From a virus: a DNA stretch of 22,440 nucleotides. Below, one piece after another: positions 22,258 through 22,440 of this stretch (position 1 is the stretch's first letter; each line of letters starts with the position of its first letter). The notes below the pieces were generated by a model. It had not been told where the DNA came from and searched no databases. It saw only the letters and a list, made by a program, of their open reading frames with translations. The stretch is taken from the IMG/VR virus record IMGVR_UViG_3300049893_000455, positions 1-22,440 of that record; one strand, given 5' to 3'. The translations under genes and the position numbers were made by a program.

Positions 22258-22440
22258 AAATTGCCTGTATCGTATAGTAGCTGCAAATCCACGTTTTTCA
22301 CCTGCTCGTCGGCAGCAAATAGCTTTTTGATTACTCGGCTGGCTTCATCCCTGTCCCTCACAAAGAGAAATTGGATGTGTTGATATTTCTGGGACAAATC
22401 TCGAATACTGTGATAGACGAACTCCACAGGAATCTTGATT
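22254..22440 (-). CDS. Unidentified protein, C-terminal 61 residues only (runs off right edge)
   Basis: A frame open from the window edge ends at TGA 22256-22254, overlapping the next ATG as ATGA. The visible part reads IKIPVEFVYHSIRDLSQKYQ and then FLFVRDRDEASRVIKKLFAAD, ending LLYDTGNL. It looks like a charged helical domain end with no diagnostic motif. The overlap and the absence of a competing frame support it as real. Function unknown; the N-terminal part lies outside the window. Confidence 0.7.
   Translation of the reverse strand, partial: IKIPVEFVYHSIRDLSQKYQHIQFLFVRDRDEASRVIKKLFAADEQVKNVDLQLLYDTGNL

Overview
The window is a 22.4 kb piece of the late (virion) region of a tailed double-stranded DNA phage (Caudoviricetes). 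Every gene I can support lies on the minus strand, so transcription runs from position 22440 towards position 1. Genes are tightly packed: the longest gap is 85 bases, and several junctions overlap or abut (ATGA, TAAATG). Four hallmark proteins are recognisable from their own motifs or from position: the large terminase subunit, the portal, a prohead protease fused to a scaffold, and the major capsid protein. There is no integrase, repressor, replication, lysis, tRNA or CRISPR feature here. The host cannot be read from the sequence. Initiation sites are mixed: some have a clear Shine-Dalgarno sequence (GGAGG, AAGGAG), others have only an A-rich leader. The sequence style, with collagen-like and modular fibres, resembles environmental (aquatic or gut) uncultured phages, but that is an impression and not a demonstration.

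Layout in transcription order. (1) 22440-20047: the end of an unidentified gene, a 119-aa unknown protein and the large terminase. (2) 20008-17537: a large collagen-like fibre protein lying between terminase and portal. (3) 17527-15416: the portal. (4) 15415-10002: a protein built of an exact 18-residue repeat, then two large, adjacent, paralogous proteins of unknown function, probably fibre or appendage proteins. (5) 9969-6585: the capsid-building genes (protease/scaffold, putative decoration protein, major capsid protein), closed by a strong intrinsic terminator at 6545-6568. (6) 6499-1: a small capsid-associated candidate, a fibre, two consecutive proteins with N-terminal signal peptides, two small proteins of common phage types, a collagen-like fibre, and the N-terminal 369 codons of another adhesin-like protein that runs off the left edge.

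The head genes keep the usual order (terminase, portal, protease, scaffold, decoration, capsid) but are interrupted twice by fibre-like genes. Over half of the coding capacity seems devoted to fibre-type, repeat-rich, glycine/serine/threonine-rich proteins that share modules. No tail tube, tape measure, sheath or clear head-tail connector set is present, so tail type cannot be assigned.

The most notable points are the 18-residue repeat protein, the fibre genes inside the head cluster, the two exported proteins inside a virion operon, a probable nested scaffold start inside the protease gene, and a recurring minus-strand motif GTGTAAT(T)A ahead of five genes.
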